Shown: positions 24,127-36,081 of the stretch, one piece after another
How positions within the stretch are numbered: position 1 is the stretch's first letter
How the letters are laid out: every line of letters starts with the position of its first letter
NCBI GenBank assembly: GCA_037957365.1
Contig: JARHVA010000316.1
Coordinates: 2,170,001-2,234,000, forward strand
Origin: Torreya grandis
Lineage: Eukaryota; Streptophyta; Pinopsida; Cupressales; Taxaceae
DNA: 64,000 nucleotides
Direction of reading: 5' to 3'
Notes under the pieces: generated by a model
The model's input: the letters and a program-made list of their open reading frames with translations, nothing else
Told to the model about the DNA's origin: nothing
Databases searched by the model: none
Made by a program: the position numbers and the translations under genes

Positions 24127-24705
24127 TTATACTCTTTCTAGGTCGATCTTTATACCTTCTCGAGATACAGTGTGACCGAGAAGTTTACCTTTTGTAACCC
24201 CAAAAATTGACTTCTTGGGATTAAGAGAAATACCATTCTGCCTACATCGCTCCATCACTTGTTGTAGATGATGCACATGATCAGGACAATGCTTAGAAAA
24301 GACTATAAAATCATCAAGGTATACCACAATGAACTTATCCATTTTATTTTTGAAAGTAAGATCCATCACTCTTTGAAAAGTGGTGCCAGCATTGATCAAG
24401 CCAAAAGACATTCTATGATATGCAAAGGTGCCCCAAGGTGTTGTGAAAGCAGTCTTATGTTGGTCTGCTTCACCAACTTCCACTTGATTATATCCTAAAA
24501 ATCCATCTAACATTGATAACATCTCATCACCAGTCACTGTTTGTAGCTGCTGATCCATGATGGGTAGGGGATAGTTGTCTTTTAAAGATGACTGATTCAG
24601 ATTTTTGAAATCAACACACAAGTGAATTTCTCCATTCTTCTTTCGTACAGGGACTATGTTCACAATCCAGGTGGAATGATGGATTTGGAAAATAATTTTT
24701 GCATT
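24127..24705 (-). pseudogene. Element D reverse transcriptase (178 codons still open)
   Basis: The frame 24127-24663 covers the RT fingers and palm: GEIHLCVDFKNLNQSS, then MLSMLDGFLGYNQVEV, then WGTFAYHRMSFGLINAG, then FIVVYLDDFIVFSK, then LLGHTVSREGIK. The catalytic YLDD (at 24311-24322) is intact, unlike in E. It is the best preserved pol segment in the nest. Upstream (24705-25001) a 98-codon frame links it to the extra RNase H-like domain. Confidence 0.85.
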
Positions 24706-25319
24706 CAGTATTTTCTATATCTCAAAAAGAATAGTGCTTGATATCCTGGGTTGTACTGCCTTTGCTTTTGCTTGTGAGGCAACGACTCAATCTTGAGAGG
24801 AATTTTGTGTTGAATTTTTTTAAGTCTGAGAGATTTCAGATCATCATAAGAGTATGCCAAAACATCAATGTAATGGTGAAGTAAAGTGATAAATTTGATT
24901 TTTTCATCAGGGTTACAACAATTTCTAATGTTGACCATTTTTAGATTGTTTTCTGTACTCAAATTGATTTGATCAAAACCCTTAGAGAATTTTGAATCCA
25001 TTTACTATTCCTTGATAAACCTATCATGCTTGTCAAAAAATTTCTCAAGAAAAACTAATCCTTTAGAAATTTTATTCCCTTTAAGCTGAAGGAACTCTTC
25101 ATTAGCTTTTGAATTTATTTTAGGAGTTGATTTCTATGGTGGAGATTCATTGCCTTCAAATTGAAGCTTTTCAAAGCTATCTATTTGTTCCAAAAAAGTA
25201 ATGATTTGGTTGTCACCATTAAACACCTACCAATGGTTAGCATTATCAGGTATATTTGATTGAAAAACTAACTCGATAGTGTACTTTTTATCTTTGAAAT
25301 CTTGGTGAGTGATTAAGAG

Positions 25320-25705
25320 AGTTGCAAAAATGGCCAATGAATCTGCTCGACTGTTAAATTCTCTGGGCATGGTAGAAATACTGAAAGCATCAAAGCTTTC
25401 AATGCAGTCTCACACCAGATTGTGATAATGTCACAATCTTTCATTTTTGGTTTGATATAGGTTCCTCACCTAACAAACCACCATCTCAGCATCTCCTTTG
25501 GCATGAAAGAGCTTAACACCTTTATCCTGAGCAGCCTTTAATCCAAGCGGCAGCTATTCATACTCAGTAGTTTTGTAAGTGTTACTAAACTACAACTTAT
25601 ATGCATAAGGGAAGATATCTTTTTGAGGAGTTATTAAAACTACTCCAGCTCTAAAACTGGTAGAAGAATTATTGCCATCAAATTCCAGAATCCAAATATC
25701 ATTAG
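25320..25705 (-). pseudogene. Element D additional RNase H-like domain, between protease and RT
   Basis: On the minus strand, IWILEFDGNNSSTSFRAGVV is followed through stops by TTEYE, then KGVKLFHAKGDAEMVV, then SISTMPREFNSRADSLA. This is the RNase HI layout with Asp, Glu, Asp, Asp in order. It resembles the additional (archaeal-type) RNase H of plant Tat-lineage elements. Three or four stops interrupt it. The better preserved copy is in element E at 36695-37100. Confidence 0.75.
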
Positions 25706-25949
25706 AATCTGATCTTCTTTCAAGTTTTTCTTCATTAGGAAGGGAAGATCCTTTTTCATGTGTATTGCGCCCTACCAATTCTTCTAATGTATTATTTAGA
25801 TTTTTTAGATTGTCACCTATAGAACTTTTGTCTACTGAAATAGAAACGTCTTTAGAAGTCAAAAAGTAATTACCCAAGCCTGAAGACTCAAACAAAATTT
25901 GAGATTTAGGGGCTGACGTTTGTGTGACAATGTACTTCAATTCCTTCTC

Positions 25950-26408
25950 AGAAATTAGCCTTTGCATGATGCCCTTGACAGGAATCCTTGTCTCAGATAG
26001 GTTCATGCTCAATTCTTCACCAATGTCCTTGCAAAAAAAATTCCCAAAAAGAATGTTGTAGGAGGCTGGTACGTCAGCCACCAAGACTGTCATTTTGATT
26101 CTCTTATCTGGGAAGGTTGCCAATGCAAATTGAGCATCTTTGATTTGTCCCAGCAAAGGCACTTATTTATTTTCCATGGAAAAACATCTCCCAAAGGTCT
26201 TAGTCAGCGTGAGACCAAGAGATTCTACCACCTTGATAGGCATGACATTGTCAGAAGCTCCTAAGTCTATAATGCAATTGTTCAGCTGGTGACCATTTAT
26301 CAGTAAGGAGACATAAAATGAATCTATCTTTCCAAGGGCAGCTGGAGGAGTAATCACAAGATTATTTTTGGCAGGTGTGTTCTTTGGGGGAACATGAGTT
26401 ACTTTCAA
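25950..26408 (-). pseudogene. Element D retropepsin-like protease
   Basis: The frames 26163-26408 and 25590-26162 are contiguous and in phase, separated by a stop. They read VSLLINGHQLNNCIIDLGASDNVMP (split here as NGHQLNN, then CIIDLGASDNVM), then LGLTLTKTFGRCFSMENK. The DLGAS corresponds to the D-S/T-G-A active site with Ser or Thr changed to Leu. The role in the ancestor is polyprotein cleavage. Confidence 0.75.
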
Positions 26409-26499
26409 AATTTCTTATCCTGCAGAGATAGTTTTATTTTTGACACATTCAACTAACCTATCCAACTACTCAGGGTTGGATTGCAAGAATTCAAACTCA

Positions 26500-27800
26500 G
26501 ACATCTGAATTTTGGTCTTCTTAGCATGGTCAATTATATCAAATGATTGAAATAAATTAGAAATAGAGGAAGGCAGTCCATTAATCTAGGTTTTGCTGGG
26601 TGTGGGACTGGTCTGCGAATTTGAAGTAGAAGGTGAAGGAATATTTGAGGTACTTACTTTTTTAGTGATCACCAGGTCCTTTGATTGAAAAGGTAGAGAA
26701 GCCCCTCGTTTAGCAATTGAAATTTTTGGTTGAGATTCTTCCCTTATTTTTTGTTATCATCTTGTTGAATTGACTAGTTCTGGGACCTGGTAAATACATC
26801 GTAGGATTTGTCAAACACTTCTCCTTTACTTCTCACTTCATCCTGGTAATTTAGGAAACCAATGTTGGAGTCACCAGTTGATTCTTCTTAGCTTTCTACA
26901 AAGAGATCAACTTCATCTTCTTATTTTAACTTAGGTTGGAAAGAAAAATTAGATTCAATTTTAATATAACCAACTGCTGAGTTAGCTGGTGCTGCTTCAA
27001 TGGTAAGCTTCCCTAGTGGGGGAGGAAGGCAATTTGGTTGCCCTTGATTTTTAGCAGCATTGCCCTGATATGACTGGTTGGGAAATGTCCTCCTTGGTAT
27101 ATCTTGATAAGAAGGAGGAGCAGACATCCCTTGTGCCATTTAATTTTTTAGATCTTGTAATTCATTTGCTAGCTTTTGCACCATAGGATTAGTGGTGCAT
27201 GTAGAAGAATATTCAGAAGATGAAGAAGATTTAATTTTGTTAGGATCTCTTCTTATCTTTCCTACCAAGATAAGATCATCTTCAATCTCATTGGCCAAAA
27301 TTTGAGCTGCAACAAGATCTATGTGGCCAGCCTGCCTCAATAGGAAACTCACTTTAGGAAGTTGAGAATTGATGAAGAAGCATTTGAGATTCTCAGGTGT
27401 CGGCTAAGCAATTGTGAGAATCTTGTTCCTTAGCTTGTCAAATTTAACAATGAAGTATCTCATGGGTTCATGAGGCTCCTTATTCATTTGTGTAATCTGG
27501 GCTAACATGGCGTGTGCATCTTCTATAGGTTTGAATCTAGCCTCAAAATTGGCCTTGAGAGTCTTCCAGTTAGTCACTGTTTGTGCTTGTAGATGATAAA
27601 ACTAGTTTGTAACAGTGCCTTGCAATATTTTCACAAATAGTCTGACTGCAATGTCTTCATATTCAATGCCTATCACACCATAGGCTATGTAAAAGGCTAC
27701 AATTGGGAAAATTATTTCTTGAACTACGGGGTAGGTTATGTAGATGTGGGGTTAGATTCAGAGGACCAAAATTATTACCCTAGGGGCCTTGAGCTGCCAT
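26500..27800 (-). pseudogene. Element D gag
   Basis: The start codon is inferred at 27800 from MAAQGP, shared with E. Open pieces at 27140-27352 and 26921-27139 are in phase. They contain SFLLRQAGHIDLVAAQILA, EDDLILVGKIRRDPNK and a Pro/Gln/Asn-rich tail (PPSYQDIPRRTFPNQSYQG). I see no CCHC zinc knuckle in either family member. It is the structural capsid protein in the ancestor. Confidence 0.7.
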
Positions 27801-28118
27801 GATGTGGCTATTGAAGGGAGGGATAATAAATCTCTATGGGATATGTATAGAAAAAACTCTGCTAGTAGAGGAAAGAGAATCTTTGCATGGTATTAGGGAA
27901 CTGATGTTTGTAAGAGGAAAAATCTTGGTTCTTTGAAGGTGAGATGGTGAAAGAAAAAGATCAAAATTACTTAGTTGTACCAACTCAAATATAGGGTCAA
28001 CAATACCTTGAGCTCTCTAGCTTCATGTGTATGGTGGATCTACCAGAGTGTAAATTAAAAATGGAAAAGAACTGAAATTACTTCAATTTGAAGCTTGAGG
28101 CTTCAAGCTATTTTTTCT

Positions 28119-28477
28119 TCCCTAGCAAAGTTGCCAAAAATTGTTAGCATGGAGTTGTTTGTGTTCTATCCCCAGTAGCTATGAAATGCTAATCGAAAAG
28201 AATTGAATATTTCATTATTCCCTAGTAGATTCATGAAAAACTATTGGCATGGAGTTTTTGGAAAAAGATCAAAATTACTCATTCATCTCCAGTGAAGCCA
28301 CCAAAAACTGTTGGCATGGCACTGCTTGTGTTCTATCCCCAGCAAATATGAAATGCTAATGGAAAAGAACTGAATATTTCATTCTTCCCCAATGGAGTCA
28401 CCAAAAACTATTGGCATAGAGCTGATAAAAAAGGATCAAAATTACTCATTCATCCCCAGTAGAGTCGCCAAAAATTA
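28119..28477 (-). repeat. Multiplied primer-binding-site-like unit in element D leader
   Basis: Five copies of a CCCCAGTAGAGTCGCCAAAA-like segment start at 28119, 28219, 28287, 28387 and 28454, giving alternating spacings of about 100 and 67 bp (a 168-bp compound unit). On the minus strand the copy next to the 5' LTR reads TTTTGGCGACTCTACTGGGG, a plausible PBS. Between copies the sequences also repeat (TATTGGCATGGAG, TGTGTTCTATCCCCAG). E has only one such segment after its 5' LTR. Confidence 0.75.
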
Positions 28478-30561
28478 TTGGGTGAATATTTTGTCACTAG
28501 CTGATTGACGGTAAAATGGTTACATCAACCACAACATAAGGAGATTTATGTGACAAAATGGGTGTGGTGACCACAGCCAAAATGAGATAAATCTCTCTTC
28601 TCAACAAGGGGAGGTTCCCTATAATTTATAGTATATATATATAAGCTAAAAATACACACAGGGGTGAAATTATACCATCTATCTCTCTTTTTTCAAAGAT
28701 AATGTTCATAAAATAGAGGAGAATTCTTAGATAATTGCTGAAGGTATTTCTCTTCTTTCAAAAATGATGTTCAGAAAACTAGGTGAAGACTTCTTAGGTA
28801 GTAACTGTAACTACAAGAAACTCACGAAAGCACAAAGTCTTTCATTGCTTCTTTCACTAATTAGGATGAAGGACACTATAGGATTAATCACAGCCCAAAG
28901 TCTCCACCTAAAACTACAATAGGGTAAAGGATTACGAAGGATAAAGAGAGCTCAAAGTCTCTCTACTATCCTTTACCCAAAACACAGATTGACGACACTT
29001 ATGGTAGCACAAAATCTTTCACAGTCAACTTCAGGACATCTTTCAGCTTATTTCCACTTGTTCTGCTTGTTTTATTAATATGGACAAGATCGCATTTAGG
29101 AAACAGACATAAGAACAATTTCCTAGATGACACAAGCTTATTCTAACACAAAGTTTGAAAGGTCACTTGCTTTCTCATTCATTTAACAAAATATGGTTAA
29201 CACTCTGAGCTCAAAGTCTCAGGAATGCCTTTCAACTTGGGTAGAGCTTTGTTTTTGATAACAGAGAGATCTCCCTTATACAAAATGAGAGATTACAATA
29301 TATAACATCATAAGAAAGACTTGGGCACTTGTTTTCATGAAAACGGCCCATGCTGAATTGAATGCATTGAATATCTGTGAAAGGACCATGCTAGAATAGG
29401 TCATCAAACTTGACTTTGGCATTCTGAATCATCTCAAATGCCTCCTCTTAAGCATGGGTTGTCTGGTCTTATTTATGATGCTTATATGGCTGTCTATTCG
29501 CCTTTACTTAATGCAAAAAAATAGGCTACACCTTTGAATGTTTATGTTCTCTGATGTCCACCTGGTGGACTGTTCCACCTACTAGAAATAACTCTCCTAC
29601 AGATATTTCTAGATTTTATGTAGTTGTTCTCTCTTTTCTTGCCACATTTTGTCTCTTTCTGGCGATTTGAGCTCTTGAGACTATCTTCTCACTTTATGCT
29701 AGCTCCTTCAGCGCCTTTCTAGGCTAGTCACTAAGCTTATTCTCAGGTCTTTTGAAAACAAACAGTTATGTCATCACCTTAAATTTGACGTCCATGGGGA
29801 CGTCACCAATCAATTGAACCTCTTTGAACCTTGAACCTTGAACTCTTTTGGTTCAATGGTTCAGTGATTGAATGTTTTGTAAAGGGCTGTGTTCGCTCTC
29901 TTTTTCTTCTTTGGTTGAACTATTTTTTTAAACTTCTTTTTGGAATCTTCCAATTCCTTCATTCACTCGAAGATTCCTTTTGAACATTGAATTCTTTGAA
30001 CCCTTTGAACCTTTGAACCATTTCGGTTCAAGGTTCAACGGTTCAACGATTCATTCTAATTGTTTGAATCCTTTGATTCTCTAAGTCCGTCAAACTCATT
30101 GAACTCATTGAACCTTTGAACCTTTGAACTACTTTGGTTCAAGGTTCAACAATTCAATGGTTCAATCTTAACTCTTCAAATCTTTCTTTTATTTTTTAAG
30201 TCCACCGAAGTCATTGAACCTTTGAAATTTTTGAACCTTTGAACCTTGTGGAGGTGGGGTTCAATGGTTTAACGGTTCAAAGTGTTTCATTTTAATTGTT
30301 TGAATCCTACTGTTAAGTCTTTTGATTGAACCTCAGTGTTGAACCATCCTCAAAATACTAAGGAAAAGCCTTAAGTGTTTTGAACTTCCTCTAAAGAAAG
30401 CCCACCTATTGAACTTGTGACTTCATTAGCTGAAAAGGCTTAAATATTTGAAAAACTTAACTGCTTAGAACATTTTGAAAGAAAGAGACCATTTTGGCCT
30501 GTAGGACCAAAATGATCAACATGTTGTCCACAAAAATAAGTGATGGATTTTGGGAATAACA
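28476..30561 (-). repeat. Element D 5' LTR (right copy)
   Basis: Begins TATTGGGTGAATATTTTG and ends GGGAATAACA, matching the left copy throughout. It includes a near-perfect inverted repeat at 30005-30038 (TTTGAACCTTTGAACC-type arm, 5-base loop, GGTTCAAGGTTCAA arm). A TATA-like stretch lies near 29298 (minus strand). Confidence 0.85.
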
Positions 30562-31259
30562 CATCTAACATTACCTTCCATTTCTAATCCAATCAAATTT
30601 TGGACCAATAACAAAGCATTCTGATCAATTTGAGTAATTTGTACACAAAGTGCTTAAACATGCTTAAGATATAATTAACCCAAATCAAGGCATAATTAAT
30701 AATTCCATGGAAATTTTTTGAAAACTTATTTTTGAAAATAAATATTGAATATCTACATCATCAGGTGACCTCATTTCTTGTGAAGACATCCCTAGGCCAT
30801 AAATGCACAAATATCAAGATTCATGCCCTCCATGTCTCATCAGTGCCTTCCATGATGCCCTCCATGCCTCTTAATTTCCCCTTATTCCAATTTCATGACG
30901 AGGATAATTATAAACTTAATTCTAAAAATTAAATTAATCTGCAACCACACATCTCAATTTCAAGATGGACGATTTAGGTTGATTCTAGACATTTACAAAA
31001 GTCTATAAATAAAAGACCTTACCACATCATTTCTAAGACTTGAAAATGCAATGTTATAATTCACAAATACCTTAAATAAGTCATTGCAATTAGTGTTACC
31101 ATGCCAAAGGTGCCAAGGTGAGATGGAGGTAGCCAAGCTTCCATTGCCAAGGACTTCATGAGCACAAAACTGAGCAAGCCACTACTACAAAGGCATTTAG
31201 AGCATCTGAAGAAGGTGAAGAAATTCTTATGTTTTATTCTTTACTATTTAGTTGTGTTT
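30562..31259 (+). repeat. Element B 3' LTR, piece 2
   Basis: Continues the LTR alignment exactly where piece 1 stopped (matches about 12047-12775), including the TATA region near 31002. It opens with the right CATCT duplication (30562-30566) and ends with TGTTT (31255-31259), the left duplication of element E. Confidence 0.85.
31255..31259. repeat. Target-site duplication of element E (left)
   Basis: TGTTT at 31255-31259 is repeated exactly at 42371-42375, flanking E's LTR ends TGTTG and CAACA. Confidence 0.85.
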
Positions 31260-32309
31260 TGTTGTTCCCAAAATCCGTCACTTATTTTTTATGGATAACA
31301 TGTCGACCATTTCGGTCTTACAGGCCAAAATGGTCTCTTTCTTTCTCAAAATGTTCTAAGCAGTCAAGTTATTCAATCGTACAAGCCCTTTTAGTTAAGG
31401 AAATCACAGGTTCAAAAGGTGGGCTTTTCGCAAAGAAAAATCTCAAAACACTTAAGGCATTTCCTAAAAAATTGTAAGGATGGTTCAACACTAAGGTTAA
31501 ATCAAAAAGTTCAACAATGGGGTTAAATAATATAAAATGAACCATTGATCTATTGAACCATTAAACTCCACCTCTAAAAGGCTCAAAGAGTTCAAAGTTT
31601 CAACGAGTTCAAAGCTTCAACACATTCAAAGGGTTCAAAATTCAAAGTTTAAAAGTTTGAGTGAATGGTTCAAATGGAAGATTCTAGAAAAAGGTTGAAC
31701 TAAATGGTTCAACCGAATGGTTTAAACAATTGGTTCAATGATACATTGAAATCCTAAAGAAGACTAAGTGAAGATGGCTCTTTACAAAACATAGAACCAC
31801 AGAATTGCCAAACTGTTGAACTATTGAACCAGTTAACTCTGAAAGGTTCAAAGGTTCAAGGTTCAAAATGGTTCAAGTGACTGGTGACATCTCTATGGAT
31901 GTCAAATTCAATATTATGGAATAACCATTAATTTTCAAATAACGCAGACCCGAGGACAAACTCAGTGATCCACTGAGAAAGGAGCCGAAAAAGCCAACAG
32001 AAGGTGAGAAGATAGCCCCGAGAGCTCAGATCAGTAGGAAGAGATAAGATATAGCAAGGAAAGAGGGAATCAAACAGAGAATCTAGAAGCATCAGTGGAA
32101 GAGTTATTCCAGTGGGCGGAACAATCCACCAGGTGGATATCAGAGAGCGCAAGTATTCAATGGCATGGCCTATTTTTCTTCATTTGAGTAAAGATAAGTG
32201 GATAGTCGTGTAAGTATCATAAAGAGGAGTAGCCTTACCTTTCAAAAGATTAGGCAACCCATGCTTTGGAGAGGAAATTTGACATGATTTGAACGGCTCC
32301 AACATGGCC

Positions 32310-33401
32310 TGTTAGGTTGTGGAGCTAAAAGCTTCACCAAGATGCAAACAGGAGGAGGTTGCTAAGGTGCAAAGCAACCGACATCGGTCAGGCCCGGTCA
32401 TATCCAGTGCACAGAGCTGCCGACATCAGTCAGTATCAGCCGACATTGGTCACCTCCAGTTAAACAGTGACCGACGTCAATCGCCTGTGCGGTTTCAAAA
32501 CTGTCGGTTTCATGAATAGTTTGTTAACGAACCAGTTGTTTGCATGTCAAGGACTAATTTTAGTCTAGAGCTATGGTTTCTAATTATTGTAATTGGATGT
32601 CTAATTATTATTTGGCATGGGATCTATATAATAGACTCATGGGCTATATTTTAAAGTGTGCTAGATAGAGAGAGCAAGGTTAGCTCCTTCAGAGGGAAGA
32701 GAGCAAGGTTGGCTCCTCATAGTACCACAGTGCCAAGTGTGTATGATCAGGTAGATCTGTGGGAGAGCAAGATCTGGTAGAGATCCATAGGGGTGCTGGT
32801 TTAGAGCAATAGAGGAAGGCAAGGTAGATCCTTCTATTTGTAAGATCATTTGAATTGCAAGTTTTTGCAAGTTCATGGGAGATCTACATGGTAAGTAAGA
32901 TCGGTTGATCTGTAGGTGTTTGTGTGTGTTTGATCTAGGTTTGTAGGTATTGCAAAACCAAGTTTATTTGCAGGTGGCAGCAAGATCAGGGAGATCAACA
33001 ACATAATAGGTAGCAATATCAGGAGAGATCTACTTGGAGTATGTTTGTGTACTCAGACTTGAGTATGTATGTATGTATACTCGGTGGTACTGGCAGTAGT
33101 GATACTGACTGGTTGGAGGTGAACAACAACTCTGTGTTTGAGTTGTTTGTTGTGACCATATTTGAGAAGAGTGAAATCTTGAAGTAGAATTACTGTACAC
33201 TTGGTGTGGGAAGCCTGGAAGGTGTGGAAGAGTGTGGCATCTCTTCATTGTAATTCTTTTCTGGAAGAGTATTAATACAATTGGGTATTGTCTCTCATAT
33301 TCTGTGTTATTTCTAAATTTCTAGTTACTTGTTACTTCTAGTTAAATTCCGTGTTTAGTTGCTTATACTAAGGTAATCATGTGTGCTCCTTAATCCTAAC
33401 A
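32310..33401 (+). mobile_element. Solo-LTR-like insertion inside E's 5' LTR
   Basis: The insert begins TGTTAGGTTG and ends CCTAACA, giving TG...CA ends with a short inverted repeat. It contains a good TATA box (CTATATAATAG at 32624-32634) followed by a transcribed-looking region. E's other LTR reads straight through at 41460, so this is an insertion. The flanking GGCC and TCGCC do not make a perfect duplication, and nine bases (33402-33410) are unassigned. The most likely explanation is a solo LTR of a different, probably Copia-type, family. Four copies of a CCGACATCGGTCA-like motif sit at 32377-32483. Confidence 0.65.
32624..32634 (+). promoter_or_regulatory. Candidate TATA box of the solo LTR
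   Basis: CTATATAATAG sits about 315 bp into the insertion, downstream of the four CCGACATCGG-like motifs. This is a typical U3 arrangement. Confidence 0.5.
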
Positions 33402-34336
33402 CAGTTGACCTCGCCCCTGCACATAACTTCCTCCTTCCAAAGCATTCAATGCAACATGGGCCATTTTGTGAAAACAAGCACCAAAGTCTTTCTTTAGAGG
33501 CTATATATTAGAATCTCTTAGTGTGTAGAAAAGGGGATCTCTCTATTATTAGAAGCAAAACTCTACCCAAATTGAAAGGCATTCCTGAGACTTTGAGCTC
33601 AGACTGTTAATCATATTTTATCAAGTGAATGAGAAAGCAAGTGACCTTTTAGACTTTGTATTGAAATAGCTTGTGTTATCTAAGAAATCATTCTTATGTC
33701 TTTTTCCTAAATATAGTCTTGTCCATTTAATCAAATAAGAAGAACAAGTAGAAATAATTCAAAATATATCTTGAAGTCGACTGTGGGAGACTTTATGTTG
33801 CCATAATTGTCTTTAGTCTGTGTGTTTTATGTTTCATGATATTGAAGAGACTTTGAGATTCCCTTATCCTTCGTAATATTTTACTCTGTTGTAGTTTTCG
33901 GTAGAGACTTTGTGTTGCACTTCATTTTATTGTGTTACTTTGTCCTAAATTAGTAGGAGAAACAACAAAAGACTTTGTGCTTTCGTAGGTTTCTTGTGGA
34001 TTCTATTACTACTTAGGAAGAATCCTTTTTGTTTGTTGAACATCATTTTTGAAACAAGAGAAATGCCTTCAGTAATTACACAAGAATTCTCCTTTATTTT
34101 GTGAACATCATCTCTAAAAAAAGAGAGATGGATGGTATGATTTTACCCCTGAGTCTATTTTCAATTTATATTAGTATATTATAGTTTATAGGGAACCTAC
34201 CCTTACTAAGAGGAGAGATTTATCTCATTATGTTGTGGTAACCACACCCATTTTATTGTATAAATCTCATTGTGTTGTGGTTGATATACCCATTTTTTTG
34301 TCAGTTAGTTGATGAAAAAATATTCACCCAACAATG

Positions 34337-34356
34337 TTTTGGTGACTTTGTTGGGA
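34337..34356 (+). promoter_or_regulatory. Candidate primer-binding site of element E
   Basis: Directly after the 5' LTR the sequence reads TTTTGGTGACTTTGTTGGGA, a diverged match to D's TTTTGGCGACTCTACTGGGG. The shared TGG start just inside the LTR supports the PBS call. The tRNA is not assigned. Confidence 0.55.
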
Positions 34357-34668
34357 AGAACGTGCAAGTTGAATCCTCATGCTTCAAGTTGAAGCAGTTC
34401 TAGTTCTTTTCCATTCTACACTCTAGCAAATCCATGGTATACGCAAAGCTAGAGAACTCAAGGTATTGTTGATCATGTATTCGAGTTTGTGCAATGAAAT
34501 AATTTTGACCTTCCTCCTCCACAATCTCACCTTCAGTGAATTAGGAGCTTTCCTTCTACCAACGTCAAGTCCCCAATACCTAGCAAAACTTTTCTTTCCT
34601 CTGCTAGCAGAGATTTGTCTATACATACCCTACAAAGGTTTGTTATCCCTCCTTTCAATCGTCATATC

Positions 34669-35970
34669 ATGGCAGCCCAAGGCCCTTGGGGTAACACTTT
34701 TGGCCCTCTAAATCTAACCCCACCTTTACATGAACTACCCCATAGTTCAAGAAATATTTTTTTCAAGTTTTATGGTGATGGGAGAGTTCATCTTGATGAA
34801 CATATTGTAGATTTTTACATAGTCTGTGGTGTGATAGGTGTTGAATTTGAAGATATAGCAGTCAGACTATTTATGAAAACGTTGCAAGGTGCTACTGCAT
34901 GCTGGTTTTATCATCTACAAGCATAAACAGTAATTAACTAGAACACTCTCAAGACCAAGTTGGCTAGGTTCAAATCCATAAAAGATGCACATGCCCTGTT
35001 AGCTTAGCTTATGCAAATGAAGAAGGAGCCTGATAAACCCATGTGACACTTCATTGCTAAATTTGAGAAGCTGAGGAACAAGTTTCTTACAATTTCTCGT
35101 CTAATGCCAAAAAATTTTAAGTGCTTCTTCATCAATTCTCAGCTTCCTAAAGTGAGTTTTCTATTGAGGTGGGCTGGCCACATAGATCTTGCTTTAGCTC
35201 AAATTTTAGCCACTGAGGTTGAAGATGATCTTATCTTGGTAGGAAAGATAATAAGAGATTCTAATAGAAATAAATCTTCTTTATCTTCTAAAAATTTCTC
35301 TACAGGCACCACTGATCCTATGGTGCAAAAGCTAGTAAATGAATTACTAGCTCTGAAAAAGCAAACAGCATAAGGGATATCTACCACTCCTTCTTATCGA
35401 GATACATCAAGGAGGATGTTTTCCAACTAGTCATATTAAGGCAATGCTGCCAAGAATCAAGGGCAACTAAATCATCTCCCTCCCCCACAAGGGAAGCTTG
35501 CCATTGAAGCAACATCGGCTAACTCAGCTGTTGGTTATCATGATGTTGAACATGATTTCTCTTTCAAACTTGAGTTGGACAAAGAAGATGACATTGATCT
35601 CTTTGTAGAAGGTGAAGAATAATTAACTGATGACTCCAACATTAGTTCCCTGAATTACCAAGATGAAGGTAGAAGTAAGAAAGAAATGTTTGATGGATCA
35701 TACGCTATTTTTACTAGGTCCCAGAACCAGTCAACTCAACAAGCTGATAATGGAAAAATAGGAAAAGAATCTCGACCAGTAATTTCAATTGCTAAACGGA
35801 GGACTTCACTACCTTTTCAATTAGAGGACCCGGTGATCAATAAAAAAGTAAGTACCTCAAACAACCCTGCACCTTCTGCTTCAATTTCTCAGACCAGTAC
35901 CACACCCAATAAAACCCATAATGATGGACTTCCTTCCTCTATTTTTAGTTCATTTTAGTTATTTGACATA
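34669..35970 (+). pseudogene. Element E gag
   Basis: The start MAAQGPWGNTFGP at 34669 is the shared start with D. It contains VDFYIVCGVIGVEFEDI, then LFMKTLQGATACWFYHLQA, the usual gag pattern around the capsid core. Then come SFLLRWAGHIDLALAQILA and a Ser/Pro/Gln-rich tail. About eight stops interrupt one otherwise continuous frame. No zinc knuckle was seen. Confidence 0.75.
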
Positions 35971-36081
35971 ATTGATCATACTAGGAAGACCAAGATCTAA
36001 ATGTCTGAGTTTGAATACTTACAAGCCAATCCTGAGTAATTGGATAGGTTAGTTAAATGCATCAAGAACAAAACCATCCCT

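Larger units (their letters stand above)
19917..30561 (-). mobile_element. Element D: minus-strand Ty3/gypsy retrotransposon with two RNase H-like domains
   Basis: LTRs are 19917-22021 and 28476-30561, with perfect CATCT duplications outside. On the minus strand the order is 5' LTR (right), PBS region, gag, protease, an extra RNase H-like domain, RT, RNase H, integrase, 3' LTR (left). It is the same family as E, which lies 0.7 kb away in the opposite orientation. The LTRs differ from each other at roughly a tenth of positions by eye, so the insertion is old. Several frames and stops interrupt gag-pol, but the RT segment is intact for 178 codons. Confidence 0.9.
31260..34333 (+). repeat. Element E 5' LTR, carrying an insertion
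   Basis: Begins TGTTGTTCCCAAAATCC and ends TTCACCCAACA. It holds a GGTTCAA array at 31480-31900, a TATA-like CTATATATTA at 33502-33511 and six AGACTTTG motifs downstream of it (33588, 33651, 33788, 33848, 33905, 33970). The segment 32310-33410 is absent from the 3' LTR and is foreign. Confidence 0.85.

Noticed and set aside
28119..28477. CRISPR-like spacing of short repeats
   Set aside because: Repeats are few, alternate in spacing, intervals are also repeated, and the locus is a retrotransposon leader in a plant genome.
32319..32519. 66-aa ORF with His/Arg/Ser repeats in the solo LTR
   Set aside because: Produced by the repeated CCGACATCGG-like DNA motifs upstream of a TATA box; not coding.
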